From: Hetaerina americana
Taxonomy: Eukaryota > Arthropoda > Insecta > Odonata > Calopterygidae
Direction of reading: 5' to 3'
DNA length: 64,000 nt
Assembly (NCBI GenBank): GCA_022747635.1
Contig: JAKTNV010000062.1
Location: 1,287,501-1,351,500 of the forward strand
A model generated the notes under the pieces. It was not told where the DNA came from and did no database searches. It worked only from the letters and a program-made list of their open reading frames with translations. This document shows positions 11,196 to 20,141 of this stretch, piece by piece. How positions within the stretch are numbered: the stretch's first letter is position 1; every line of letters begins with the position of its first letter. The position numbers and the translations under genes are program-made.

Positions 11196-12439
11196 GACGT
11201 ATGTATATGTATGTGTATATATATATTAGTACTCATTGTTAATTATTTTCGACTTCAATTTGATGGAATAACGATATATTTTGAAAAATTTAACTAATAA
11301 TCATTTTAAATTACTGATAACAATAAAAACTTGCATAGCAACTACAAGCGTATGAAAATATTCGTCAGTTCTTACAATAGAGGGATTCAGATAACCCACC
11401 GATATTCTTTCTTTATCTTAAAAAATTACAACGTTAACTACAATAAATTTAAACAAAGACGATGTTCCTGAAGTCGTCCACGTGACTGAAAACGCTTGAA
11501 GTCACATGACCAACGAATTCGGTGTATCGGGCGCCATCTTGAACAAGGCCTCCAGCTTTGCTCCGCGTTTTATTCGATCATTTTCTGTGATATTTCAGAA
11601 ATGCCGCTGTTTGTGTGCATGCCTTTTTTCGCCGGCCCCCCTCCCAGCATTAGTTCGCTCTAGACACAGTGGGCGCTAGGGCACCGCCGAAACATACATA
11701 CCTGTCTGAAGTCATCCGATTCGGCGGAAGTGAAAGGAGTGGTCCAGGAAGTACGTCACCTTCTGACCTCACTCATAAGACTTCGAAAATTTCGAGAATT
11801 TAAGACCTGGCGCGCGAGGAGAGTCATATTTCAAAAGCGGGTCTTGTTTTTCCGGCAGCTCTCATTAAGACGGTCTGCGAGATGCAGGGCATTTTGAAAT
11901 ACAACGTTGATGCTCGCAATCGGAAGAGCCGGACCGAAATTATTTTAGTCCGGATTTGTAATCGGCCCACGATTCTATCGATCTCTGTAGTTTCTAGATC
12001 TTTTTCTCGAGCACCTAACACCATGCCTTTAAGATTAAGTTTGATTCCAAAATGGAGTACGTATTCTCACCGAGGCATATTTTTGAGAGATTCTTTTTCC
12101 AACGCCAATATTTTTTTATTGAGGACAAAAAATAAAAATTGCGATACTTTAGAGAGAGGACGGAGTAGATGTCACACGCCTTAAATGAAAATGAAATGGA
12201 AATACTGGTTACAACTTCCATTCCTGCTAGGGGAATGAACCGAAAGATGAGAGAAAGACGAAGATGTCACCAGAAGTGGGTTCAGCACGTTCTTAAGAGG
12301 AAATTAAAGCCGGAAAAGGGAAACGCCGAATGGCTTTTACATTCAGCGGTGGTGAGAATCTTGGAAATTAGAATTACACTCAAAAAAGTCCTGCGCAGGG
12401 ATGATGTTTTGGAAAAAGAGCAATTCCCTCCAGAACGCC
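11196..12439. other. Unassigned sequence
   Basis: No gene is recognised. 11480-11700 holds a CACGTGAC E-box and a GCGCCATCTTGAA element like a YY1 site, followed by GC-rich DNA. This is promoter-like, but no exon can be supported. The segment after about 12390 resembles the sequence just upstream of the CR1 fragment at 22790. Confidence 0.4.
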
Positions 12440-13135
12440 TACTGCACTGGGAACGCCCAAATGGAATGTGTTGTGGACTCGATTAAGGCCTTGAAGGCGT
12501 TACCCTTACTCACGATCTCTCCTGGGTAAAACACATACTAGAGGGAATATGTGGACAAGCTAACAAAGGAACTGCGATTTATTGGAAGAGTACTGGATAA
12601 ATGTGATGAAAAGGTCAAAGAGAAATGATATCTTTCGCTGGTTAAGACTCAATTGTCGAATATGCTATAAGTACATATAGGGATCCTCAGTGAAGTTGGA
12701 TTGATTGACGAATTGGATCGCATCCAACGTATAGGAGCTAGATTTGTAAGAAGTCGTTATGATAAACTAAGTACCGAATTCAAAATATTATTAGAGTACA
12801 TAGGCTGGGAATCACTTAATGAAGCGAAGGTTAAATTACAGATTGAATATCTGATGGATAAGAATTGGAAGGGCGTCTCTTTAGGCAGTGATGATGTTGA
12901 AAATGTATTATTACCATCCCCATCGTACTACGGTAGGAGATAATCATTTCAATATTATAATAGGAGAGGGATTAAATGTAGAACAGATAGATTGGAGATA
13001 TCATTTTTCCACGAACAATAAGGGATCAGAATAACACTGTCCGACCACGGTAAAGTTCAAATAATATTGGGTCAAAAGTAGTCTGGTGTGTATTCACCCC
13101 CTGCCACACACCCTTGCAGTGGCTTACACGGTACA
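12440..13135 (+). mobile_element. CR1-type LINE 3' fragment
   Basis: The C-terminal part of the RT ORF is visible: IGRVLDKCDEKVKEK, then DELDRIQRIGARFV, YIGWESLNEAKVKLQIEYL and PSYYGRR, matching the better preserved copy at 63077-63667. The 3' UTR carries the family signature TCTGGTGTGTATTCACCCCCTGCCACAC. Stops and frameshifts interrupt it. The 3'-end-only structure fits 5'-truncated insertion. Confidence 0.8.
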
Positions 13136-14096
13136 TAAATTACTAAATGTTTTTTAGGAATGGTGGAATCATGCAGATAACAAGTGCGAAAAATTTTCCT
13201 CGACCGGCACTGGGACCACGAGCTCGGCGGACCGATGCTCTAAGCCATGAAGCTACCATCCAATTAGGTTTCATCCGACCAAAGTGCCGACTGACCCTTA
13301 CCGGGGTGCACAGCTGATTTCAGACTCGTACGGAGCGCCGAAATGTTTGAACCCCCGTTTGAGTGACCTTTTTTGCGAGTCTTCGAGGCTAAAATGTTTA
13401 TTCCCGATGCTGCTATGTAGACATCGCGTCGCCGCTGGGCCGGCCGGCCTATTCGCGGTGCCCACTGCATCGACCCAGCGGAATGCTGAGGTGGCGGTCA
13501 GAGGTCAGAACGCAACTATTATCCCAATGATTTCCACACGTTCGGGCAAGTGTCCTTACCGAGCGACTCCACTTGTTCAACTCGGAGACCTCCAGTCACT
13601 AGTCCAATCCACTGGTCAGACAATACTCAACATAAAATAACCAACGCATGCGTATTGTTACGTAAGTGTATTGTTACGCATGCGAATTGTTACATATGCG
13701 TGGAATACGTAACAATACGGCGTGATGAAAACCTCGCGTTCCCCATCCCGCATTTTCCGCTCCACATAGCCCTTTTGCCCACAGGCCCGTGTTCCACTAC
13801 CCTCACCGCCTCCCCCCCCCGCCCCCCGGCCAGAAATGACGCGATCCTTGGCCCAGCCTCATCTCACGCACCCCCGCCCCGCGGAGGCCGAAAGCCCTCC
13901 GTCCCCCCCCCCCCCCCCCCCATCCAGCTCCCCTCCTCCGAATTTCAGCTTATTTGTCAGCGGAACATCGTCCCAACGTGACCTCTTCTTTTATATTTTC
14001 CGCCCTTCGCTTCGCTTTATTCCCTTGTTTTTCCTTTTTTCATCGCGTCAAGAGGAAGCGAGGCAAACACGGAGTCAGTCGCTTCCACACTCAAGA
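13136..14096. other. Unassigned sequence with a tRNA-like piece and an ATTGTTAC repeat cluster
   Basis: 13194-13262 read on the minus strand resembles a SINE tRNA head (GGTAGCTTCATGGCTTAGAG). 13644-13716 holds repeated ATTGTTAC words in both orientations. 13800-13925 is C-rich, with a run of about 18 C near 13904-13921. No gene is supported. Confidence 0.4.
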
Positions 14097-14286
14097 CCTC
14101 ATCATACGAGGGTGGTCTGAAAGGTTCTCGGAATAACCACCAGATGTTAGCGCTATCACAAGTTCCCCGTGTAGTAATAGGTAACTCTTTGTAAGTAAAT
14201 CTGTAACGCGTCAGTGCTCTGGAAGGAGATCTGTGGTGCAGACGCCTCCATGTTGTTGTCCCCATTTATTGATTTATTTTAGAAAT
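14097..14286 (+). mobile_element. Mariner 5' end fragment
   Basis: TACGAGGGTGGTCTGAAAGG at about 14104 is a typical mariner inverted terminal repeat, followed by about 180 bp of 5' leader. A CR1 3' fragment follows, and the transposase sequence resumes at about 14440, so one element appears interrupted. Confidence 0.6.
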
Positions 14287-14287
14287 G

Positions 14288-14430
14288 TTAAGCACCCTGC
14301 AAGCCACCGCTAGGGTTCTTGGTGCGGGATGAATACACCAGACTAATATTTACCCGAATATTTGTGAAACAATTGTTACTCGAGCAGCGTTTACATACTT
14401 CGTAAAGAAAGGCAGGAAATAGAAGGAGCT
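14288..14430 (-). mobile_element. CR1 3' UTR fragment
   Basis: CACCCTGCAAGCCACCGCTA, then GATGAATACACCAGACTAAT, is the minus-strand form of the CR1 3' UTR seen at 44836, 54975 and 62880. Confidence 0.65.
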
Positions 14431-14439
14431 TCGCGCCGA

Positions 14440-14668
14440 CTTTCAGAACACTGACATTGACAGGTGACTCCGCTCCTTCATATTCAACCGCTGCCGAATT
14501 GACAATGGGGTTGGAGTTTGATCGGGTCCCCTTAAATGATGATCCACGCGAGGGTCGGCCAAAATACACCAGAAATGATTGCAAAATGGAATTGGAATAT
14601 CGCCAAATGACAATGCGAGAAATGGCTAATGCTCTGAGATGGTACATGAACGGGCAGATCACATTTTA
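14440..14668 (+). pseudogene. Mariner transposase N-terminal fragment
   Basis: The frame contains GDSAPSYSTAAELTMGLEFD and DDPREGRPKYTRND, then MTMREMANAL. These match the helix-turn-helix and linker region of mariner transposases. No catalytic domain remains. It probably belongs with the terminal repeat at 14097, split by the CR1 fragment. Confidence 0.65.
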
Positions 14669-14877
14669 ACAGTGAAATTACATTGATAAAATTATTTGCA
14701 TGGCCACGACTATGGCGCAGATTCGTCCTACCCTGATGTGTGCCCAACGTGTATTTCTCAATTGAGAGAAGGAAGAATCATTCCTTGCTTCTCTTTCTTG
14801 AAGAAGGTGGTTTTTATTCGATAGTGCTAACTCGATATGCATTATTATTCACACCCATGAAACTTTCACATAAGCTT

Positions 14878-14882
<5 letters not shown>

Positions 14883-14943
<61 letters not shown>
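14883..14943. repeat. (TA)n microsatellite
   Basis: Pure TA tract ending exactly where an RTE endonuclease fragment begins. Confidence 0.95.
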
Positions 14944-14946
<3 letters not shown>

Positions 14947-15204
14947 CGAACTTAGTTATTATTCAGGTATACATGCCACCGAGCAACCATAAGGAAGAAG
15001 AGGTCAATAAGATATACGATCAGTTAGAGGACATAATCGCGTGTGTTCCTGAAGGGAAACATTTGATAGTGATGGGCGATTGTAATGCGACGGTATGCGA
15101 AGGAAGAGATGGTGACGAGGTCGGGGACTACGGTTTAGGCACGAGGAATGACCGCGGGGAGAAAGCAGTTGCGTTCTGCTGGAGACGGGCTAGTCATCAC
15201 CTAC
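14944..15204 (+). mobile_element. RTE endonuclease fragment, sense part of an inverted pair
   Basis: Encodes NLVIIQVYMPPSNHKEEEV, then HLIVMGDCNATVCEGRDGDE and GLGTRNDRGEKAVAF, the central part of the APE-like endonuclease. At about 15205 it switches abruptly to minus-strand endonuclease sequence of the same family. Confidence 0.85.
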
Positions 15205-15506
15205 GCTTCTTCCTACCTCTTCATTTAATACTATGGCAACCCCTCGTTGGCTCTCGTCCCCGCCGCTGTATATTATTCTATACTTATCACTCCATTAATC
15301 CCCACTATCCTTCTATCTCACCTCGCATAGGCCTAAAATATCGATATTTCCCCTTTCCATCTCGCGCTTAACATTCTCCAATTTCCCTGTCCTCATCATT
15401 GTCCTAACATTCCACGTTCTTATTCTAACTAAGGTGGTCTTCTTCTCCTGCGTCTTCTGTCCTGCTGCTGCTGGTTTCACCCTGTAAGTGTGTCGTGGGA
15501 TGACGA
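15205..15506 (-). mobile_element. RTE leader and endonuclease N-terminus, antisense part, interrupted by Penelope
   Basis: On the minus strand this encodes the leader (ASAVVIPRHTYRVKPAAAGQ), TWNVRTMMRTGKLENVKREM and NIDILGLCEVR. The upstream leader of the same copy continues at 18950-19087 beyond the Penelope insertion. The head-to-head arrangement with 14944-15204 resembles the 5' inversions made by twin priming. Confidence 0.8.
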
Positions 15507-15520
15507 CCGCGGAAGCCTTG
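15507..15520. repeat. Left target-site duplication of Penelope element 1
   Basis: CCGCGGAAGCCTTG, identical to 18936-18949, both within RTE leader sequence. Confidence 0.85.
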
Positions 15521-15599
15521 TTTTCCAAGATTATTCGGGTCTCCCACCGGGTCAACGTTCGTAGGGTATTTGGCCGCCTTATATAGTTTGGTCGGGAGT

Positions 15600-18059
15600 T
15601 CAGGTCACGTCTGATTGGTCGGACGCTTTCCGCCTCTTGTTTTCCTTGATGTTCCTCAAAATGGGTTTCCACGCGTTACTGAGGGAGTATCCGCTGTCTA
15701 GGTTAATGGATTTGTTTTCGAGCCGGATCGCTATTGCTTCCTTGGTTAATCTTTCCCAAAATTTCTCTTCTCGGCAAAGGACCCTTGTCTCCTCCCACCG
15801 AATGCTATGGTCGGAGATGATGCTGTGCTCTGCGATGGCCGACTTCTCAGGTTGGCACAGTCTTAGATGTCTCCGGTGTTCTTTTGGCCTTGTAGCAATG
15901 GTCCTTCCGGTCTCTCCCACGTAGACTTGGCCGCACTCGCAGGGTATTCGGTATACTCCAGGGGTCATGAGGCCACAGGGGTCCTTTGCCCTTACTAATT
16001 CGTCCCTGAGTTTGTTACAGGGACGGAAGTAGGTGTCGATGTTGTACCTCTTTAGTATTCTCGTGACCTTGCCCGAGACCGTGGAGACAAAGGGTAGACC
16101 CGCCCTTGCCAGTGGTTTTGGTTCGGCTTCCTTCGGTGTGGAGGCCCGAGCCTTGACGGTCCTTTTAAGCGCCAAGGCGATTTCTCTCTCGCTGTAGCCA
16201 TTTTGCCTGAAAGTCTTCTTAAGGTGCAGCAGCTCCTTGTGAAGACTTTCTGTGTCAGATATTGCTCTTGCTCGGTGTATAAGCGTTGATAGAACCGCCA
16301 TTCTCTGGGAGGGGTGATGGTGAATTCTTCCGTTGAGGTAAAGGTCTGTGTGCGTCGGTTTGCGGTAGACGCTGTGTCCCAATGACCCGTCTGCTTTCCG
16401 GTGGATGAGTATATCGAGAAATGGAAGGCTATTGTTGACCTCCATCTCCATGGTGAACTGTATATTTGGGTGCAGGCTATTCATGTGCTCCAGGAACTGC
16501 TTGAGGGCCTCCGATCCATGCGGCCAGATGATAAATGTGTCATCCACGTACCGGAAGAAACATTTAGGTTTGAGAGGGGCTGATATTAGGGCCTTTTTTT
16601 CGAAATCTTCCATGAAGAAGTTGGCGATCACAGGAGACAGGGGAGATCCCATTGTCACCCCATCGGTCTGCTCGAAGAACTCGCCATCGTATTTGAAGTA
16701 CGTGGAAGTCAGTGCGTGGTGAAAGAGATTCACCGTGTAACGATCAAACATGGCTTCCAGTAGTCTGAGAGTGTCTTTGAGAGGCACGCGAGTGAATAAC
16801 GACACCACATCGAGGCTGATCATGAGGTCTCCTTCTTCGAGGCGAAATTCAGCCAAAGTTTTAACGAAGTTCACTGAGTTCTTGGTGTGGTGTTCACACA
16901 GTCCGACGTGAGGTGACAGGATTCCGGTGAGGTATTTGGCCAAATTGTATGTGGGTGACCCAATGGCACTCACGATGGGTCTCAGGGGCACGCCGTCTTT
17001 ATGAATCTTGGGTAATCCATAGAGTCTAGGAGGAGCAGGTGCTGGAGGAGACAGTTTTCTGGCCGCATCTGTGGGAAGGCCTGTCTTCTTGATCAAAGCG
17101 ATCGTTTTCCTAGTGATGGAGTCAGTAGGATCTCTGGTGAGTTTCTGGTACGCTTGGTCCCGTAGGGTGTCCTGCATCTTATGGCGGTAGTCCTCGGTGG
17201 TCATCAGTACCGTAGCGTTGCCTTTGTCCGCTGGTAGAACCGTGACGGCCTTGTTGTTACGTAGTGCACGGACGGCAGCCTTTTCTTCTCTCGTGGTGTT
17301 GGGCTTTGGTGGAACGGCCCTCTTTAGGACCAAGTCGATCTCTGCCCTCACTTCCTCAGCCAGGTCCCCGGGTAGCTTTTTGACGGCAGGTTCTATTCCG
17401 GCTACGAAGTCACTGAGTGGTACGATACTGGGAGCTGGAGCGAAGTTGAGTCCTTTCGACAGGACCGACATCGTAAGTCCATCAAGCTTCTCTTTCGTCA
17501 GGTTGATCACCAACCTTTTTGGGTCCAGCGGCGAGATCACCGATTTTTTAGTAGGAAGACTGCTGAACTTCTTTTTCTGCCTTTCGGTGTCTTTGTGGAG
17601 CAGTAACTCCCCGCTGGCTGTTGTGGCGCGGTCGATGTACTCCCAGTCCGAAGGGGAGAGCGTGGTTGCCAAGCGTAAGTGAAGCGTCATCAACTTCCTT
17701 GCGCACTGGTCTAGGTGTTTCCTCTTGTCATGGATGCGTTCGCGGACTAAAGCCAGGCTTGCCCGCTTCAGGATTCGCTTTACAGCCGGTGTGTTGATTG
17801 ACGACCGGACTGCGGCGAAAGTAGGGATGGCCTCTTCGTCACGACATCGCAGGAGAAAGGTGAGAGAACTTAGGAGTCTCGCCTTCTCCTTACGCAAAGC
17901 TTCCAGTTTCCGGATGCTGTGGTGAATTTCCTCCCCGTAGAGGTTTGTGAAGAATGATCTGGTACTTTCCCGGCGAATAATGTTTTCCAAGATTATTCGG
18001 GTCTCCCACCGGGTCCACGTTCGTAGGTTTGCCGACGTTTCGATGGCCGAGTCGTCCAT
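15600..18059 (-). CDS. Penelope-like reverse transcriptase with C-terminal GIY-YIG endonuclease (819 aa)
   Basis: An uninterrupted minus-strand frame of 819 codons. Residues 1-340 form a basic N-terminal region. The RT core follows: LYGLPKIHK at 347-355, the SLDVVSLFT motif at 415-423, TMGSPLSPVIANF at 469-481 and the catalytic YVDD at 504-507. Residues 560-690 are a linker. The C-terminal GIY-YIG nuclease has GVY at 701-703, YVG at 713-715 and the downstream R/EH pattern near 720-730. The protein would nick the target and copy element RNA. The start codon lies inside the hammerhead-like motif, so the true start may be further downstream. All expected catalytic residues are present, so activity is plausible but unproven. 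Confidence 0.9.
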   Translation of the reverse strand: MDDSAIETSANLRTWTRWETRIILENIIRRESTRSFFTNLYGEEIHHSIRKLEALRKEKARLLSSLTFLLRCRDEEAIPTFAAVRSSINTPAVKRILKRASLALVRERIHDKRKHLDQCARKLMTLHLRLATTLSPSDWEYIDRATTASGELLLHKDTERQKKKFSSLPTKKSVISPLDPKRLVINLTKEKLDGLTMSVLSKGLNFAPAPSIVPLSDFVAGIEPAVKKLPGDLAEEVRAEIDLVLKRAVPPKPNTTREEKAAVRALRNNKAVTVLPADKGNATVLMTTEDYRHKMQDTLRDQAYQKLTRDPTDSITRKTIALIKKTGLPTDAARKLSPPAPAPPRLYGLPKIHKDGVPLRPIVSAIGSPTYNLAKYLTGILSPHVGLCEHHTKNSVNFVKTLAEFRLEEGDLMISLDVVSLFTRVPLKDTLRLLEAMFDRYTVNLFHHALTSTYFKYDGEFFEQTDGVTMGSPLSPVIANFFMEDFEKKALISAPLKPKCFFRYVDDTFIIWPHGSEALKQFLEHMNSLHPNIQFTMEMEVNNSLPFLDILIHRKADGSLGHSVYRKPTHTDLYLNGRIHHHPSQRMAVLSTLIHRARAISDTESLHKELLHLKKTFRQNGYSEREIALALKRTVKARASTPKEAEPKPLARAGLPFVSTVSGKVTRILKRYNIDTYFRPCNKLRDELVRAKDPCGLMTPGVYRIPCECGQVYVGETGRTIATRPKEHRRHLRLCQPEKSAIAEHSIISDHSIRWEETRVLCREEKFWERLTKEAIAIRLENKSINLDSGYSLSNAWKPILRNIKENKRRKASDQSDVT

Positions 18060-18078
18060 CGTCTTCAGGGCATGTCGG
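18032..18078 (-). ncRNA. Hammerhead-ribozyme-like motif upstream of the Penelope ORF
   Basis: On the minus strand: CCGAC, four bases, CCCTGAAGA, stem GATGG/CCATC, GAAAC, then GTCGG pairing with the opening CCGAC. This fits the core CUGANGA-stem-GAAA found in Penelope-like elements. A TATATAAG box lies about 20 nt upstream, near 18098-18105. Cleavage is not shown. Confidence 0.6.
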
Positions 18079-18097
18079 TACTCAGGTATTTGGCCGC

Positions 18098-18105
18098 CTT
18101 ATATA
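18098..18105 (-). promoter_or_regulatory. TATA-like box of the Penelope terminal repeat
   Basis: TATATAAG on the minus strand, about 20-40 nt upstream of the hammerhead-like motif. Equivalent boxes are at 15582-15589 (-), 18781-18788 (+) and in both arms of the 411-bp foldback. Confidence 0.5.
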
Positions 18106-18336
18106 GTTTGGTCGGGAGTTCGGGTCCCGTCTGATTGGTCGGACGCTTTCCGCCTCTTGTTTTCCTTGATGTTCCTCAAAATGGGTTTCCACGCGTTACT
18201 GAGGGAGTATCCGCTGTCTCGGTTAATGGATTTGTTTTCGAGCCGGATCGCTATTGCTTCCTTGGTTAATCTTTCCCAAAATTTCTCTTCTCGGCAAAGG
18301 ACCCTTGTCTCCACCCACCGAATGCTATGGTCGGAG

Positions 18337-18766
18337 ATTCCGTCCTTGTAACAAACTCAGGGACGAATTAGTAAGGGCAAAGGACCCCTGTGGCCTCATG
18401 ACCCCTGGAGTATACCGAATACCCTGCGAGTGCGGCCAAGTCTACGTGGGAGAGACCGGAAGGACCATTGCTACAAGGCCAAAAGAACACCGGAGACATT
18501 TCAGACTGTGCCAACCTGAGAAGTCGGCCATCGCAGAGCACAGCAACATCTCCGACCATAGCATTCGGTGGGAGGAGACAAGGGTCCTTTGCCGAGAAGA
18601 GAAATTTTGGGAAAGATTAACCAAGGAAGCAATAGCGATCCGGCTCGAAAACAAATCCATTAACCGAGACAGCGGATACTCCCTCAGTAACGCGTGGAAA
18701 CCCATTTTGAGGAACATCAAGGAAAACAAGAGGCGGAAAGCGTCCGACCAATCAGACGGGACCTGA
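18337..18766 (+). pseudogene. Inverted partial copy of the Penelope GIY-YIG region
   Basis: Plus-strand frame with RPCNKLRDELVRAKDPCG, GVYRIPCECGQVYVGETGRT and the same C-terminus as the main ORF (ENKSINRDSGYSLS, RKASDQSDGT). It starts abruptly about 140 codons before the stop. It is the inverted part of the element's terminal structure and not a separate gene. Confidence 0.85.
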
Positions 18767-18807
18767 ACTCCCGACCAAACTATATAAGGCGGCCAAATAC
18801 CTGAGTA

Positions 18808-18854
18808 CCGACATGCCCTGAAGACGATGGACGACTCGGCCATCGAAACGTCGG
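18808..18854 (+). ncRNA. Hammerhead-ribozyme-like motif in the inverted Penelope terminus
   Basis: CCGAC at 18808-18812, CTGAAGA, stem GATGG/CCATC, GAAAC, GTCGG at 18850-18854. It is identical to the minus-strand motif at 18032-18078. Confidence 0.6.
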
Positions 18855-18935
18855 CAAACCTACGAACGTGGACCCGGTGGGAGACCCGAATAATCTTGGA
18901 AAACATTATTCGCCGGGAAAGTACCAGATCATTCT

Positions 18936-18949
18936 CCGCGGAAGCCTTG
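18936..18949. repeat. Right target-site duplication of Penelope element 1
   Basis: CCGCGGAAGCCTTG, identical to 15507-15520. Confidence 0.85.
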
Positions 18950-19087
18950 CCTCCCCCACTGCCGGGCACGACACACGGCCGATTGGGCCGAGCCCCGTGG
19001 TTGCCAGGACTCAAAATATCTCTATAGTCTATCATATTAATCTTGGGAGTGATAATTGAGGTGGTTTCCCGTTGCCTTCCTCAATAG
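18950..19087 (-). mobile_element. RTE 5' leader, continuation of the copy at 15205-15506
   Basis: Reverse complement of the leader at 1062-1200, ending at TTCCTCAA (the 5' terminus). Together with 15205-15506 it is one RTE copy split by the Penelope insertion. Confidence 0.8.
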
Positions 19088-19331
19088 TGTTTTTAACGTG
19101 ACACCATCACTTACTGGCCGCCCCACTGGGGTCAGACGCCATTGCAGCCGCCTCACTGAGGAACAGACGCTGCGTGGACTACCTTTCGTCTGGCTCCTAA
19201 CCTTCGACCTATCTGGCATGGGTGACCCTACCAGGAGCAATTATTATTACTCCCGCCAGCACAGCTCTAGGGGTTATCGGAACGTACAAGCTCTTCCACC
19301 ACATCAAGGTTCTAGTCCGGGGAGGGATATA
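19088..19331 (+). mobile_element. Probable RTE 5' untranslated fragment
   Basis: Contains ATCTGGCATGGGTGACCCTA and CATCAAGGTTCTAGTCCGGG. By my recollection, similar text lies in the 5' UTR of arthropod RTE-like elements. No coding part is attached. A mariner follows at 19332. Confidence 0.35.
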
Positions 19332-20084
19332 CCAGGGTCATCCGGAAAGTAGTACCCGTTCGTGCCGCATGAAGTGCTGACGACGCGAGTAGCCGCTGGA
19401 CGAGGTCAGATAGCTTCAGTGGCTTGTCTGCCTTCTCTGAGCCAAGTTGCGTGACGCTAGCATTGCCTGTGTTGTTTCTGTGATTGTTTACAATGTTTAA
19501 AAAAATTGAGAACGCCGCCAGTTGTGAAGTGAGGGCAGTGATTAAATTCCTCAATGCAAGAAACGTTCGCCCATGTGATATTCATCGCCAATTAAAGGAG
19601 GTGTATGGAGACAATGTAATGGACGAGTCGTCTGTTCGGCGGTGGTGTCGCAACTTCAACATGGGGAGGGGGAACACACACGACGATGAGCGTTCGGGGA
19701 GACCGTCTGTCATTACAGACCAACTGGTGAGCTCAGTTGACGAATTCGTGAGGAACGATCGGCGCGTCACAATTGATGACATCTGTGAGCATTTTCCCAA
19801 TGTTTCTCGAACAATTGTTCATGAAATTGTTAAACACCATCTGCATTATGCAAAAATTTGTGCAAGATGGGTCCCTCGCGTATCTCAATGAGCTGGCGGC
19901 GAAGGACTATGCAGCAGGAATACAGAAACTTGTCACACGTTATGACAAATGCCTTAATTTGCTTGGAGATTATGTTGAGAAGTAGTTTAAAGTATCCTCT
20001 TTCAAATAAAATTTTTTATGTTTGTTAATATTTACTTTTGTGTCTTTATTTCACGAACGGGTACTACTTTCCGGATGACCCTCG
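19332..20084 (+). mobile_element. Internally deleted mariner element
   Basis: Terminal repeats CAGGGTCATCCGGAAAGTAG (left) and, reversed, CTACTTTCCGGATGACCCT (right) are flanked by TA dinucleotides at 19330-19331 and 20085-20086. The frame at 19484-19891 keeps the DNA-binding half of the transposase (VIKFLNARNVRPCDIHRQLK, DDERSGRPSVITD, CARWVP). A deletion removes the whole catalytic DDD domain, and the C-terminal end (LVTRYDKCLNLLGDYVEK) follows in another frame to 19985. It can only move if a full-length relative supplies transposase. Confidence 0.85.
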
Positions 20085-20103
20085 TATATATATGTATATA
20101 TAA

Positions 20104-20141
<38 letters not shown>
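20085..20141. repeat. (TA)n microsatellite
   Basis: TA tract with TAAA variants, directly flanking the mariner. Confidence 0.9.

Larger units (their letters stand above)
15521..18935 (-). mobile_element. Penelope-like element 1, near full length
   Basis: About 3.4 kb bounded by a 14-bp target duplication inside an RTE leader. The order on the plus strand is as follows. 15521-15810 is a terminal repeat copy. 15600-18059 is the minus-strand ORF. 17981-18336 repeats the terminal segment in direct orientation. 18337-18935 is an inverted copy of the ORF 3' end and terminal repeat. Direct and inverted partial copies of this kind (pseudo-LTRs) are characteristic of Penelope-like elements. A TATATAAG box and a hammerhead-like core precede the ORF. 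The left terminal copy lacks the ribozyme core. The intact ORF suggests recent activity. Confidence 0.9.

Noticed and set aside
18254..18766. Separate GIY-YIG gene on the plus strand
   Set aside because: It is the inverted terminal copy of the adjacent Penelope element and lacks a start of its own.
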